Position numbers and translations under genes: made by a program
NCBI RefSeq assembly: GCF_026810505.1
Contig: NZ_CP101750.1
Coordinates: 7,924,515-7,988,514 of the forward strand
DNA from: Streptomyces sp. Je 1-369
Lineage (GTDB): Bacteria > Actinomycetota > Actinomycetes > Streptomycetales > Streptomycetaceae
Direction of reading: 5' to 3'
Length of the DNA stretch: 64,000 nucleotides
Notes under the pieces: model-generated
Told to the model about the DNA's origin: nothing
Database searches by the model: none
The model's input: the letters and a program-made list of their open reading frames with translations, nothing else
Shown: in pieces, positions 31,921 to 40,228 of the stretch
Numbering within the stretch: position 1 is the stretch's first letter
Layout: each line of letters opens with the position of its first letter

Positions 31921-32778
31921 ATGACGGATTCGGCCCCCGGGCAGCTCGTGATCTCACGGGCGACGCCCGACGACTGGCGCGTGGTGACGGGGTGGGCGGC
32001 GGACGAGGGCTGGAACCCCGGCCTCGCCGACGCCCCCTCTTTCCACGCGCAGGACCCCGAAGGGTTCTTCCTGGGGCGTCTGGACGGCGAACCCGTCTCC
32101 GCGATCTCCGTCGTCAACTACGCGGACGACTATGCCTTCCTCGGCCACTACCTGGTCCGCCCCGACCAGCGGGGCCGCGGCCTGGGCCTCGCCACCTGGC
32201 GGGCGGGGCTCGCACACGCCGGGGGCAGAACCGTGGGCCTGGACGGCGTCCCCGACCAGCAGGACAACTACCGCCGCTCCGGCTTCGAGCGGCGGCACGG
32301 AACCCTGCGCTACATCGGCCCGCTGCCCGTGGCCGACGTGCCCGACCGGCACGTACGCTCCGTCGAGGCCGCGGGTCTGCGGGCCCTCATGGCGTACGAC
32401 AGCGCCTGCCTGCCCGCCGACCGGCTCCGCTTCCTCGAGTCCTGGCTCGCCACCCCGGGCCACCGCGCCCTCGCCCGCATCGTCGACGGCCGCCTGACCG
32501 GGTACGGAGTGCTCCGCCAGGGCCGCGACGCCCGCCGCGTAGGGCCGCTGTTCGCGGACACCCGCGCCAATGCCGAAGCACTCCTCGACGCGCTGGCCGC
32601 CGAGGCGGACGGCGCCCCCGTCGCCATGGACGTACCCGAGTCCAACCCGGAGGCCGTGGCGCTCGCGGAGGCCCGCGACATGAAGCCGACCTTCGCCACG
32701 GCCCGCATGTATACGGGTCCTATCAGGGAGTACGCGGAGGAACGGGTCTTCGGCGTCACGTCGCTGGAACTGGGCTAG
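31921..32778 (+). CDS. Two-part GNAT acetyltransferase
   Basis: 285 residues. The N-terminal GNAT domain has GHYLVRPDQRGRGLGLATWRAGL (acetyl-CoA motif R-G-R-G-L-G) and DGVPDQQDNYRRSGF. A second, degenerate GNAT-like half follows (ARIVDGRLTGYGVLRQGRDARRVGPLFADTRANAEALL, cited in part). This double layout matches the GNAT plus DUF4081-like class. It is monocistronic; substrate unknown. Confidence 0.82.
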   Translation: MTDSAPGQLVISRATPDDWRVVTGWAADEGWNPGLADAPSFHAQDPEGFFLGRLDGEPVSAISVVNYADDYAFLGHYLVRPDQRGRGLGLATWRAGLAHAGGRTVGLDGVPDQQDNYRRSGFERRHGTLRYIGPLPVADVPDRHVRSVEAAGLRALMAYDSACLPADRLRFLESWLATPGHRALARIVDGRLTGYGVLRQGRDARRVGPLFADTRANAEALLDALAAEADGAPVAMDVPESNPEAVALAEARDMKPTFATARMYTGPIREYAEERVFGVTSLELG

Positions 32779-32847
32779 CCGCTACTCGGGGGGGACGGGC
32801 GGCGGGTCCGAGGGTGCGTGCGAACACCGCTTCGGGGCTCCAGGAGG

Positions 32848-32878
32848 TTGACCTCAAGTTTAGTTGAGGTTCTAACCT
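32848..32878 (+). promoter_or_regulatory. SoxR-type operator in a 19-bp-spaced promoter
   Basis: CCTCAAGTTTAGTTGAGG (32852-32869) differs at only two central bases from the classical SoxR box CCTCAAGTTAACTTGAGG. It lies between TTGACC (-35, 32848-32853) and TAACCT (-10, 32873-32878), which are 19 bp apart. This is the over-long spacer that MerR-family activators such as SoxR correct. The predicted transcription start falls on or next to the ATG at 32885. Confidence 0.85.
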
Positions 32879-32884
32879 TCACGT

Positions 32885-34786
32885 ATGAGCATGGAAACGA
32901 CCGCGTGGACGCAGATGTACAGCGTCATGAACGCCCAGCAGGACCGCCGCCCGTTCGCCCGGGCCACCTTGCGCCGCATCGGCACCTTCGCGCGGCCCCA
33001 CCGACGACGCATCTGGCAGTTCGTGCTGCTGAGCGTTCTCACCGCACTGCTCGCCGTGGCAACACCCGTACTTGCGGGCAACGTTGTGACCGCCATCGTA
33101 TCGGGCTCCGAATCCTCGACGGTGGTGCGCTACGCCTTGCTCATCGCCGGAATCGCGCTTGCCGAGGCCGGTCTCGGACTGCTGAGCCGGTGGCTTTCGG
33201 CGAACCTCGGCGAGGGGCTCATCCTCGATCTGCGCACCGCCGTCTTCAACCACGTACAGCGCATGCCCGTCGCCTTCTTCACCCGCACCCGCACGGGCGC
33301 GCTGGTCAGCCGCCTCAACAACGACGTCGTCGGCGCGCAGCGGGCGTTCAGCAACACCCTGTCCGGCGTCGTCGGGAACGTGGTGACGCTGCTCCTGACC
33401 CTCGTCGTCATGCTGACGCTCTCCTGGCAGATCACCCTGCTCGCCCTGGTGCTGCTGCCCATCTTCGTCCTGCCCGCGCGCCGCATGGGCACCCGGATGG
33501 CCAGGCTCCAGCGCGAAGCGGCGCACCACAACGCCGCCATGGGCACCCGCATGACGGAGCGTTTCTCGGCGCCCGGCGCCACCCTCATCAAGCTCTTCGG
33601 GCGGCCCGGTGACGAGTCGGCGGAGTTCGCCGCCCGGGCCCACCGGGTGCGGGACATCGGCGTACGCACCGCCATGGCGCAGTCCGCGTTCATCACCGCC
33701 CTCACCCTGGTGTCGGCGCTCGCGCTGGCGCTCGTCTACGGCCTCGGCGGGTACTTCGCGCTGGAAGGGTCGCTCAAGCCGGGCGCCGTCGTCTCGCTCG
33801 CCCTGCTGCTCACCCGGCTCTACGCGCCCCTGACCTCGCTGGCCGGCGCGCGGGTCGAGGTGATGAGCGCGCTCGTCAGCTTCGAGCGGGTCTTCGAGGT
33901 GCTCGACCTGAAGCCCCTCATCGAGGAGAAGAAGGACGCGGTGCCGGTGCCCGAGGGCCCGGTCGCCATCGAGTTCGACGACGTCCGGTTCGGCTACCCC
34001 GCCGCCGACAAGGTCTCCCTCGCCTCCCTCGAAGAGGTCGCCTCGCTCGACACCCGCGGCGGCGACGAAGTCCTGCACGGCCTCTCCTTCCGCGCCGAAC
34101 CCGGCCAGACCGTCGCACTCGTCGGCTCCTCCGGCGCGGGCAAATCGACCATCGCCCAGCTCCTGCCGCGCCTGTACGACACCGACGAGGGCACCGTGCG
34201 GATCGGCGGCGTCGACGTCCGGGACCTGTCCGCCGAGTCCATGCGGGCCACGCTGGGCATGGTCACGCAGGACGGCCACCTCTTCCACGAGTCCGTCCGC
34301 GACAACCTGCTCCTCGCCAGGCCCGGCGCGAGCGAGGACGAGCTGTGGGACGTACTGCGCAGGTCCCGCCTCGAAGACCTCGTACGCTCCCTGCCCGACG
34401 GCCTGGACACGGTCGTCGGTGAGCGCGGATACCGCCTCTCCGGCGGCGAACGCCAGCGGATGACCATCGCGCGGCTCCTCCTCGCCGGGCAGCGGGTCGT
34501 CATCCTCGACGAGGCGACGGCGCACCTCGACAACACCTCGGAGGCCGCGGTCCAGGAAGCCCTCGCGGAGGCCCTCGAAGGCCGTACCGCCGTGGTGATC
34601 GCCCACCGCCTGTCCACGGTGCGGTCCGCCGACCAGATCCTCGTCGTCGAGGCCGGACAGATCATCGAACGCGGCACGCACGACGAGCTCCTGGCCCTGG
34701 ACGGACGGTACGCGGAGCTGTACCGGACGCAGTTCGCCAAGGGCACGGGGACGGTGGACCCGTCGGACGTGGTGGAGGCTGCCTGA
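32885..34786 (+). CDS. ABC exporter (fused permease-ATPase), predicted SoxR target
   Basis: 633 residues. Six transmembrane helices in residues about 35-320 are followed by an ATPase domain with Walker A GSSGAGKST (Lys420), signature LSGGERQRM, Walker B VVILDEAT and H-loop AHRLSTV. The half-transporter will dimerise and probably exports drugs or redox-active compounds. No Shine-Dalgarno sequence precedes the ATG, and the promoter places the RNA 5' end at the start codon, so the mRNA is probably leaderless. In S. coelicolor an ABC transporter (SCO7008) belongs to the SoxR regulon, so this may be its counterpart. Confidence 0.92.
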   Translation: MSMETTAWTQMYSVMNAQQDRRPFARATLRRIGTFARPHRRRIWQFVLLSVLTALLAVATPVLAGNVVTAIVSGSESSTVVRYALLIAGIALAEAGLGLLSRWLSANLGEGLILDLRTAVFNHVQRMPVAFFTRTRTGALVSRLNNDVVGAQRAFSNTLSGVVGNVVTLLLTLVVMLTLSWQITLLALVLLPIFVLPARRMGTRMARLQREAAHHNAAMGTRMTERFSAPGATLIKLFGRPGDESAEFAARAHRVRDIGVRTAMAQSAFITALTLVSALALALVYGLGGYFALEGSLKPGAVVSLALLLTRLYAPLTSLAGARVEVMSALVSFERVFEVLDLKPLIEEKKDAVPVPEGPVAIEFDDVRFGYPAADKVSLASLEEVASLDTRGGDEVLHGLSFRAEPGQTVALVGSSGAGKSTIAQLLPRLYDTDEGTVRIGGVDVRDLSAESMRATLGMVTQDGHLFHESVRDNLLLARPGASEDELWDVLRRSRLEDLVRSLPDGLDTVVGERGYRLSGGERQRMTIARLLLAGQRVVILDEATAHLDNTSEAAVQEALAEALEGRTAVVIAHRLSTVRSADQILVVEAGQIIERGTHDELLALDGRYAELYRTQFAKGTGTVDPSDVVEAA

Positions 34787-34894
34787 GGGACGAGAAGTGC
34801 CGGGGGCCCGCAAACGATCACCCGTGTCCATTCGTCCACCAGGAGTTCATCGGTTCCCCACCATCAGCCCGCCTCCCCGTGAGAGAAACCCTCC

Positions 34895-36097
34895 ATGTGC
34901 GATGACGAGCTGATACCGCCGAGCGCGGACCTGACCGAGGACCAGTGGCTGCGGGCCGAACCCGCCCTGGCCGAAGGGCCGGTGGGGGAGCGGGTCCGGG
35001 AGATGCGGGCACCCCGGCGCCGGACCGTGCTCGGCGGCGTCGTGGCGGGGGCGGCGGCGCTGACCGTCCTCCAGGGCGGCGCTCAGCCCGCCGCGGCCGC
35101 CGCCCGCACCGGCAAGTTCCCCCTGCCGGGCGGACCGAACCGCTCCGGCGAGTACGCGGTACTCCTCACCGGCGACGCCGGTACCGGCGAGGAGGCGCAG
35201 CACGCGGTGGCCGCCGCGGCCCGCGAGGTGTGCCGCGCCGAGGGCGTCGGCCTCGCGGTCGGCCTCGGCGACAACATCTACGAGAACGGCCCCGAGTCCG
35301 CCGACGACTCGGAGTTCCGCAGCAAGTTCGAGGACCCCAACTCCGGCCTGGACATGCCGTGGCTGATGGTCCTCGGCAACCACGACTGCTCAGGCCTGAT
35401 CCCCGGCAGCGGCGGCGACCCGTCCCGCGGTGACCGCGAGGTCGCCTACGCCCAGGGCTCCCGCCGCTGGTACATGCCGAGCCGCTACTACAACGTCGCC
35501 CTGCCCGCGCAGGCCCCCGACGGCAGCGACCCGGTGGTGGAGTTCTTCGCCATCGACAGCAACCCCGTCTCGTCGTACGTCGCACAAATGGACCCGCACT
35601 ACTGGTGGAACGGCCCCTACATGCGCGAGCAGCGCGCCTGGCTGGACGGCGCGCTCAAGGCGTCGCGGGCCCGCTGGAAGATCGTGCTCGGCCACCACCC
35701 TTACCTCAACAACGGCAAGCACGGCAGCGCCGGATCGTACGACGGGTTCGTGATCGGCAACTACACCAGCGGCATCCACCTCAAGGAGCTGTACGAGGAG
35801 GTGGTGTGCGGACGCGCCGACCTGATCCTCTCCGGGCACGACCACACGCTGCAGATCCTGGAGCCCACCGCACGCACCGGCGGCACCCGCCAGATCGTGT
35901 GCGGCGCCGCGGGCAAGGCGGGCGACGGCAAGGCCCACTTCGGCCACCCCTCGGCCTGGCAGAACTTCTCCGACCACGGCTTCATGGTCCTGAAGGTCTC
36001 CGAGCGCGCGATGACCGTAGAGGCGTACACGGTGGACGTCGCCACCCGCACGGCACGCCTCGCCCACCGCATGCGCACCACCACCCCGGCCGGGTAA
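34895..36097 (+). CDS. Tat-exported metallophosphoesterase (purple acid phosphatase-like)
   Basis: 400 residues. After a 40-residue leader comes a twin-arginine signal (RRRTVLGGVVAGAAALTVL). The calcineurin-like metal motifs are LLTGDAGTG, LGDNIYE, LGNHDC, LGHHPYL and LSGHDHT, in order across residues about 90-325. The GDAGTG/GDNIYE pattern is that of tartrate-resistant acid phosphatase-like enzymes. It likely releases phosphate from extracellular esters. The start could also be the internal Met just before RAPRRR, giving a shorter Tat leader. Confidence 0.88.
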   Translation: MCDDELIPPSADLTEDQWLRAEPALAEGPVGERVREMRAPRRRTVLGGVVAGAAALTVLQGGAQPAAAAARTGKFPLPGGPNRSGEYAVLLTGDAGTGEEAQHAVAAAAREVCRAEGVGLAVGLGDNIYENGPESADDSEFRSKFEDPNSGLDMPWLMVLGNHDCSGLIPGSGGDPSRGDREVAYAQGSRRWYMPSRYYNVALPAQAPDGSDPVVEFFAIDSNPVSSYVAQMDPHYWWNGPYMREQRAWLDGALKASRARWKIVLGHHPYLNNGKHGSAGSYDGFVIGNYTSGIHLKELYEEVVCGRADLILSGHDHTLQILEPTARTGGTRQIVCGAAGKAGDGKAHFGHPSAWQNFSDHGFMVLKVSERAMTVEAYTVDVATRTARLAHRMRTTTPAG

Positions 36098-36154
36098 AAG
36101 CCGCGAAAAGGGCGATTCGAGCTACTTTTCGAGCTGGGCGGGTACACCTCCTGT

Positions 36155-36511
36155 ATGGAACCAATGGAACTGGCCATCAGCCATACCGCGGCCCTGCTGA
36201 TGTGGGTCGCCGGCATCGTCGTGGTCGGCGTGCTCCTGGCCGCCTTCTTCTGGGGCCGGCGCGCCCAGTCGCGCGAGACCTGGACGCCGAGCCCCGAGGA
36301 GCAGCCGAAACGGCCGTACGACGGACCGGCGCGGGAGGAGCGGGAGTACCGCGAGCCGGACGAGATGCCGCACGACGGCCACCGCCTCCTGCCGCACGAG
36401 CTCCACAACGGATACGGCAGGTCCAGCACACACCCCAGCGACTCGCAGGACCCGGACGACCACAGGAAGGGCAGCGGCGGCAGCTTCGGCAGCGGCGGCC
36501 TCGGCAGCTGA
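36155..36511 (+). CDS. DUF6479 small membrane protein
   Basis: 118 residues. One N-terminal transmembrane helix (ALLMWVAGIVVVGVLLAAFFWG) is followed by a hydrophilic, acidic and Gly/Ser-rich tail with the conserved string RAQSRETWTPSPEEQP. This is the DUF6479 arrangement common in Streptomyces. Function unknown. It lies between a phosphoesterase and a topoisomerase gene on the same strand. Confidence 0.78.
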   Translation: MEPMELAISHTAALLMWVAGIVVVGVLLAAFFWGRRAQSRETWTPSPEEQPKRPYDGPAREEREYREPDEMPHDGHRLLPHELHNGYGRSSTHPSDSQDPDDHRKGSGGSFGSGGLGS

Positions 36512-36562
36512 GTCCGGACCGTGGCCGGTGAGCTGACGCTCTTCTGGGGGCACTCCTGAGAC

Positions 36563-37588
36563 ATGGGTGAGAAACGGCGACTGAGAACGAGCCACATCGA
36601 CGACCCCGGGATCACCCGCGTCCGGTCAGGACGCGGGTTCCGCTATACGGATGCCTCGGGGCGCCCCGTCACCGACCCCGCGGAGAAAGAGCGCCTGCGC
36701 GGGCTCGTCGTCCCGCCCGCCTGGCGGGACGTCTGGATCTGCCCCTGGCCCAACGGACACCTCCAGGCCGTCGGCACCGACGCCGCGGGCAGACGCCAGT
36801 ACCTGTACCACCCACGGTTCCGTGAGCAGCAGGAGGCGTCGAAGCACGAGCACGTCCTCGAGGTCGCCGCCGCACTCCCCGCCGTACGCGCCCAAGTGGC
36901 GGAGGACCTCGCGGGCCGCGGCCTCAGCCGTGAACGCGTGCAGGCCTGCGCCGCCCGCCTGCTGGACCTCGGCTTCTTCCGCATCGGCAACGAGTCCTAC
37001 CGGCGGGACAACGGCACCTACGGCCTGACGACCCTGCTGAAGGAGCACGTCTCCTGCCGCCGCGGCGAGGTCAGCGTCACGTTCCCGGCGAAGTACTCCA
37101 AGACGCTGACGCGCGCGCTCGTCGACCCGCCCGCCTGCAAGGTCCTGCGCGCCCTGCTGCGCCGCGACACCGCGGACCCCCGCCTGTTCACGTACTGGCG
37201 GGGCGGGGCCTGGCACGAGCTGCAGGCCGCCGAACTCAACGACTACCTCCAGACCCGCGCGGGCACCGACATCACCGCGAAGGACTTCCGCGTCTGGCAC
37301 GGCACCGTCCTCGCGGCGGTCGCCCTCGCCGTGTCCGCGCAGGTCGCCGACGAGTCCCGGGCGGCCCGCAAACGTGCCGTCGCCCGGGCGGTCCGCGAGG
37401 TCAGCGAGTACCTCAACAACACACCCGCCGTCTGTCGGGCCTCGTACATCAACCCGCGCGTCATCGAGCTCTTCGAAGAGGGCCGCACGATCGCCGACGT
37501 CCTCGACCGGCTGGGCGACGGCGCCGCGTTCGGCCGTCCGGCGACCCAGGGGGCCGTGGAGGAGGCGGTGTTGCGGCTGCTGAGCTGA
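36563..37588 (+). CDS. DNA topoisomerase IB
   Basis: 341 residues. The N-domain (GRGFRYTDASGRPVTDPAEKERL; VVPPAWRDVWICPWPNGHLQA) is followed by the catalytic core with RIGNESYRRDNGTYGLTTL, FPAKYSKT and KDFRVWHGT, and the nucleophilic Tyr295 in ASYINPRVI. It relaxes supercoils by a 3'-phosphotyrosyl intermediate without ATP. It matches the poxvirus/bacterial small type. A very strong terminator follows. Confidence 0.93.
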   Translation: MGEKRRLRTSHIDDPGITRVRSGRGFRYTDASGRPVTDPAEKERLRGLVVPPAWRDVWICPWPNGHLQAVGTDAAGRRQYLYHPRFREQQEASKHEHVLEVAAALPAVRAQVAEDLAGRGLSRERVQACAARLLDLGFFRIGNESYRRDNGTYGLTTLLKEHVSCRRGEVSVTFPAKYSKTLTRALVDPPACKVLRALLRRDTADPRLFTYWRGGAWHELQAAELNDYLQTRAGTDITAKDFRVWHGTVLAAVALAVSAQVADESRAARKRAVARAVREVSEYLNNTPAVCRASYINPRVIELFEEGRTIADVLDRLGDGAAFGRPATQGAVEEAVLRLLS

Positions 37589-37611
37589 CCGGACCGCGCG
37601 ACTGCGACCGT

Positions 37612-37661
37612 GACCGTGACCGCGCCCCGTGGCAGGTGTGCCACGGGGCGCGGTCACGGTC
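37612..37661. terminator. Perfect 23-bp-stem bidirectional terminator
   Basis: The arms at 37612-37634 and 37639-37661 are fully complementary over 23 bp with a GGTG loop. It separates the topoisomerase gene (stop 37588) from the convergent SPW gene (end 37688) and can serve both. Confidence 0.88.
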
Positions 37662-37687
37662 ATGCGGGTTCGGAGGGAGTCGCCCGG

Positions 37688-38266
37688 TCAGTCATGACCG
37701 GCGCGGCTCATGTCCCTCCTGGTTTGTGCGCTGTTCCTTCCGTGCGACGCCTGCGACTTGTCTCCCGCCCGAGCGGCCGCACTGGCGGCCAGGGCGAGGA
37801 GGGCGGCCACGGCACCGGTGATGACGTTGCTCACCACGGTCGTCCTGGTGGTGGCGTCACCCGCGATCGCCCAGGGCGCGACGATCGTCCAGATGCCCAG
37901 CGCGCACGCGGCCCACGCCATCCCGTGGGAGCGCTCGTAGGCCCGGCCGAAGCCGCCGCTCATCAGGAGCGCGTACGCGATGCCGACGATCAGGTTGACG
38001 ATCGAGAGCCGCGTGAACTGGTTGAATCCCGCGATCCATGGAGACGCGGCCAGATAGAGACCGGTGAGGAAGGCCAGTGCGTCGATGGCCTGCACCTTGG
38101 GTGTGCTTGCCGCGCGCTCGGCACTCTCGTGACGTGCGCGCATGTCGACGATGTCGGGATGCGTGTCCATGGAGGACGGTGCCCCGGACACGGGGGTGTG
38201 GGCTCCCGACATCGACGACGGGGCTCCGGACGGCATTCCGGACGAGGACCTGGGGGACGTTGTCAC
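37688..38266 (-). CDS. SPW-repeat membrane protein
   Basis: 192 residues. A disordered Ser/Gly/Pro-rich N-terminus (about 65 residues) precedes a membrane region with the SPW motif (LAASPWIAGF) and a second copy (IVAPWAIAGD), each starting a pair of helices. The GTG at 38266 is chosen because GGAGG lies 8 bp upstream; a GTG at 38275 has no spacing. Function unknown. It diverges from the YCII/ECF42 operon. Confidence 0.8.
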   Translation of the reverse strand: MTTSPRSSSGMPSGAPSSMSGAHTPVSGAPSSMDTHPDIVDMRARHESAERAASTPKVQAIDALAFLTGLYLAASPWIAGFNQFTRLSIVNLIVGIAYALLMSGGFGRAYERSHGMAWAACALGIWTIVAPWAIAGDATTRTTVVSNVITGAVAALLALAASAAARAGDKSQASHGRNSAQTRRDMSRAGHD

Positions 38267-38605
38267 TGCGTCCACCTCCAGCTGGGTGGAAGGGGCCGGC
38301 GTGGTGGGCTCTCCGAAGAGAGACGGGCCCGGTCAAGACAGACGGGCCGCAAGGCGGGGCTCTGCCACCGCGGTCGGCGGCGGAACCATGCGTTCTCGCC
38401 CCATCAGAATACGCCGCGAACCCCTGTCGCGCCTCAGGACTCGGCCCCCCAGGGCCACGGGCGCCCGACGCGTCACGCGCGGCGGCCGAAGAAATTTCCG
38501 ACGGCGACGTCCGGTGATGTCGAGAACCCGCGGCTTGCTCCGTCCCAGCCGTGCAAGCGACCACGAGCGACCACAATGGGCCGCACGAGCACCGAGGAGA
38601 ACACC
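38267..38605. other. 339-bp divergent intergenic region
   Basis: No gene is supported here. It contains the GGAGG of the SPW gene at its left end and the ECF42 promoter at 38518-38544. The stretch between about 38,300 and 38,500 shows nothing definite. Confidence 0.5.
38518..38544 (+). promoter_or_regulatory. Predicted ECF42 promoter
   Basis: TGTCGA (38518-38523) and CGTC (38541-38544) are separated by 17 bp, matching the promoter described for ECF42 sigma factors (TGTCGA in the -35, CGTC/CGAC-like in the -10). It lies about 60 bp before the YCII gene of the YCII-ECF42 pair, so the operon should be autoregulated. Confidence 0.65.
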
Positions 38606-39013
38606 ATGGCCAAGTACCTGCTTCTCAAGCACTACCGCGGAGCCCCCGCGGCAGCCAACGACGTACCCATGGAGCAGTGGACGCCGGAGGAGATCTCGGC
38701 CCACATCAAGTACATGCAGGACTTCGCCGCCCGGCTCGAAGGAACCGGCGAGTTCGTCGACGGCCAGGCACTCGCCCCCGAAGGGACCTGGGTCCGGTAC
38801 GACGGCGAGGGGCGCCCGCCGGTCACCGACGGCCCGTTCGCCGAGACCAAGGACCTCATCGCCGGCTGGATGGTGATCGACGTCGACACGTACGAGCGCG
38901 CCGTGGAGCTGGCCGGGGAGCTGTCCGCCGCCCCCGGCGCGGGCGGCAAGCCGATCCACGAGTGGCTGGAGCTGCGCCCGTTCCTCGCCGAGCCGCCCAC
39001 CATCACGGAGTGA
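38606..39013 (+). CDS. YCII/DGPF-domain protein of the ECF42 pair
   Basis: 135 residues. AKYLLLKHYRGAP is the usual start. VTDGPFAETKDLIAGWMVIDVD carries the DGPF motif and EWLELRPFL ends the domain. A GAGGAG site precedes the ATG. The following ECF42 sigma gene is 6 bp away. Genes of this type are the standard partner and target of ECF42 factors; the biochemical role is unknown. Confidence 0.88.
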   Translation: MAKYLLLKHYRGAPAAANDVPMEQWTPEEISAHIKYMQDFAARLEGTGEFVDGQALAPEGTWVRYDGEGRPPVTDGPFAETKDLIAGWMVIDVDTYERAVELAGELSAAPGAGGKPIHEWLELRPFLAEPPTITE

Positions 39014-39019
39014 CGTGAG

Positions 39020-40180
39020 GTGACGTCGGAAGTGAACGAGGCACTCCTGCGAAGCCTCACCCCGAGCGTCCTCGGAATCCTCGTCCGCCGCGGAGCCGAC
39101 TTCGCGGCGGCCGAGGACGCCGTACAGGACGCGCTGGTCGAGGCGGTCCGCGTCTGGCCGTCCGACCCGCCGCGCGACCCCAAGGGCTGGCTGGTGACCG
39201 TCGCGTGGCGCCGGTTCCTGGACGCGGCCCGGGCGGACGCGTCCCGCCGCAGGCGCGAGGACCTGGTCGACGACGAGCCCGCGCCCGGCCCCGCACCCGC
39301 CACGGACGACACACTCCAGCTCTACTTCCTCTGCGCCCACCCGTCACTGACGCCGTCGTCCGCCGTCGCGCTCACCCTGCGCGCCGTCGGCGGGCTCACC
39401 ACCCGCCAGATCGCCCAGGCCTACCTCGTGCCAGAGGCGACCATGGCGCAGCGCATCAGCCGGGCCAAGCGCACGGTGTCGGGCGTCCGCCTCGACCGCC
39501 CCGGCGACGTGGCCACCGTCCTCCGTGTCCTCTACCTCGTCTTCAACGAGGGCTATTCCGGCGACGTCGACCTCGCCGCCGAGGCCATCCGGCTCGCCCG
39601 GCAGCTCGCGGCCGCGATCGACCACCCCGAGGTGGCGGGGCTGCTCGCCCTCATGCTGCTCCACCATGCCCGGCGCGCCGCCCGGACCACGTCCGACGGC
39701 AGCCTGGTGCCGCTCGCCGAGCAGGACCGCGGCCGGTGGGACACCAAGGCGATCGCCGAGGGCATCGGCATCCTTCAGACGGCCCTCTCCCGCGACCGCC
39801 TCGGCGAGTTCCAGGCCCAGGCCGCCATCGCGGCCCTGCACGCGGACGCGCCGACCGCGGCGGAGACGGACTGGGTGCAGATCGTCGAGTGGTACGACGA
39901 ACTGACGGGCCTGACCGACAGCCCGGTCGTCCGCCTGAACCGGGCGGTGGCGGTCGGCGAGGCGGACGGCCCGCGCGCGGGCCTCGCGGCACTGGCCGAG
40001 CTGGACGCCTCCCTGCCCCGCCACACCGCCGCGGCGGCGTACCTCCACGAACGCGACGGCGACCTGGCGGTCGCGGCGCGGCTCTACGCGGACGCGGCCC
40101 AGAAGGCCACGAACCTCGCGGAGCGCGCGCATCTGACGCGCCGGGCCGCACGGCTCAACGGGCGCCGGGGCGTGTCCTAG
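39020..40180 (+). CDS. ECF42-group sigma factor with TPR-like C-terminal extension
   Basis: 386 residues, twice the size of a normal ECF sigma. Sigma region 2 (FAAAEDAVQDALVEAVRVWP, then PKGWLVTVAWRRFLD) and region 4 (GGLTTRQIAQAYLVPEATMAQRISRAKR) are clear. The 200-residue C-terminus contains VFNEGYSGDVDLAAEAIRLAR, EFQAQAAIAALHA and SPVVRLNRAVAVGE, the ECF42 hallmark TPR-like extension that controls activity in place of an anti-sigma factor. It is coupled to the YCII gene. The GTG at 39020 is the likely start. Confidence 0.92.
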   Translation: MTSEVNEALLRSLTPSVLGILVRRGADFAAAEDAVQDALVEAVRVWPSDPPRDPKGWLVTVAWRRFLDAARADASRRRREDLVDDEPAPGPAPATDDTLQLYFLCAHPSLTPSSAVALTLRAVGGLTTRQIAQAYLVPEATMAQRISRAKRTVSGVRLDRPGDVATVLRVLYLVFNEGYSGDVDLAAEAIRLARQLAAAIDHPEVAGLLALMLLHHARRAARTTSDGSLVPLAEQDRGRWDTKAIAEGIGILQTALSRDRLGEFQAQAAIAALHADAPTAAETDWVQIVEWYDELTGLTDSPVVRLNRAVAVGEADGPRAGLAALAELDASLPRHTAAAAYLHERDGDLAVAARLYADAAQKATNLAERAHLTRRAARLNGRRGVS

Positions 40181-40228
40181 GACCCGTACGCGCCGTAGCC
40201 GGACGGGGAGCTGGGTCCGGGACCGGGA

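Noticed and set aside
37926..37939. TGGGAGCGCTCGTA, resembling the CebR cellulase operator TGGGAGCGCTCCCA
   Set aside because: Lies inside the SPW gene far from any cellulase; 11 of 14 matches in high-GC coding DNA is not convincing. No CebR box was seen near the visible cellulase genes.
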